A stretch of DNA of 22,282 nt, from positions 1-22,282 of the forward strand of contig CAYMTN010000072.1 of the NCBI GenBank assembly GCA_964393335.1. The letters run 5' to 3'. The notes beneath the pieces were generated by a model. The model saw only the letters and a list, made by a program, of their open reading frames with translations, ran no database searches and had not been told where the DNA came from. A program made the translations under genes and the position numbers. The DNA is from CAYMTN01 sp964393335. Its GTDB lineage: Bacteria > Chloroflexota > Anaerolineae > Aggregatilineales > Aggregatilineaceae. Below are positions 22,066-22,282 of the stretch, piece after piece. Each line of letters opens with the position of its first letter. Position 1 is the stretch's first letter.

Positions 22066-22282
22066 ATGAAGAAGGAAACGACCACCCCTGATGTGAAGTT
22101 GGGTGATCACAGAACCGTCCAGACCGCAACCGACGTCCTGGCTGGGCAAAGCAGCAAGGGAGGCCTGGCCCGTCTGCTGCCCTTCCTGGGACCGGCCTTC
22201 ATTGCCAGTGTTGCGTATGTCGATCCGGGTAATTACGCCACCAACATCCAGGGTGGGGCGCAGTTCGGCTATCTTCTGCTGT
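22066..22282 (+). CDS. NRAMP-family divalent metal transporter, N-terminal part
   Basis: The first 72 residues of an NRAMP (MntH-like) Mn2+/Fe2+ proton symporter; the gene continues beyond the right edge. A ~30-residue polar N-terminus is followed by LLPFLGPAFIASVAYVDPGN, the first membrane helix with the metal-binding DPGN motif at 53-56, and YATNIQGGAQFGY, typical of the family. GGAGAAGA lies 8 nt before the ATG at 22066. An overlapping ATG nine bases upstream is out of frame. The rest of the protein cannot be assessed. Divergent arrangement with a copper exporter suggests a metal-homeostasis locus. Confidence 0.92.
   Translation, partial: MKKETTTPDVKLGDHRTVQTATDVLAGQSSKGGLARLLPFLGPAFIASVAYVDPGNYATNIQGGAQFGYLLL

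Noticed and set aside
1..22282. CRISPR arrays, tRNA or rRNA genes, toxin-antitoxin or phage modules
   Set aside because: No regularly spaced repeats of CRISPR type, no cloverleaf or rRNA signature and no phage or defence gene families were recognised in the window.

Overview
The window looks like a chromosomal segment of a Chloroflexota (Anaerolineae-like) heterotroph. This is inference from gene style: carbohydrate ABC transport without a local ATPase, an ECF sigma factor paired with an RskA-like anti-sigma factor, a secreted protein with a bacterial SH3 tail, and clustered sugar enzymes. No rRNA or tRNA gene is visible to confirm taxonomy.

Left part (1-6160). An unidentified gene edge is followed by a degenerate insertion sequence (about 285-1553). 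Its DDE transposase is broken by a frameshift in a T-run and by an in-frame stop. Next, on the minus strand, is a CUT1-type sugar uptake operon: GntR/HutC regulator, substrate-binding protein, a strong intercistronic hairpin, then two permeases. No ABC ATPase gene is present in the window.

Centre (6160-15000). Divergently from the regulator runs a plus-strand catabolic cluster: VOC-fold protein, FGGY sugar kinase, aldo/keto reductase, phosphotriesterase-family lactonase-like hydrolase, cupin-type phosphoglucose isomerase, D-2-hydroxyacid dehydrogenase, shikimate-dehydrogenase-like oxidoreductase and D-tagatose/D-psicose 3-epimerase-like enzyme. The order suggests oxidation of an imported sugar or polyol, lactone opening, isomerisation or epimerisation, and phosphorylation. 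I do not recognise the set as a named pathway. The 3' end of the cluster is decaying. The first ~45 codons of a second FGGY kinase run directly, out of frame, into the last ~90 codons of what looks like an L-rhamnose isomerase (RhaI type). After the epimerase there is a ~20-codon stub resembling the start of a glutamine-amidotransferase-like protein.

Right part (15000-22282). A secreted protein with a Pro-Gln linker and SH3b tail is followed by an ~100 bp relic of the same IS family in the same orientation, so two copies bracket the sugar locus. Then come a glyoxylate/hydroxypyruvate reductase-like dehydrogenase and the ECF sigma/anti-sigma pair with a clear terminator. A CopB-type (CPH motif) copper P-type ATPase with a His-rich N-terminus follows. 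Divergent from it is the start of an NRAMP metal transporter preceded by a long, hairpin-rich leader; the gene runs off the right edge.
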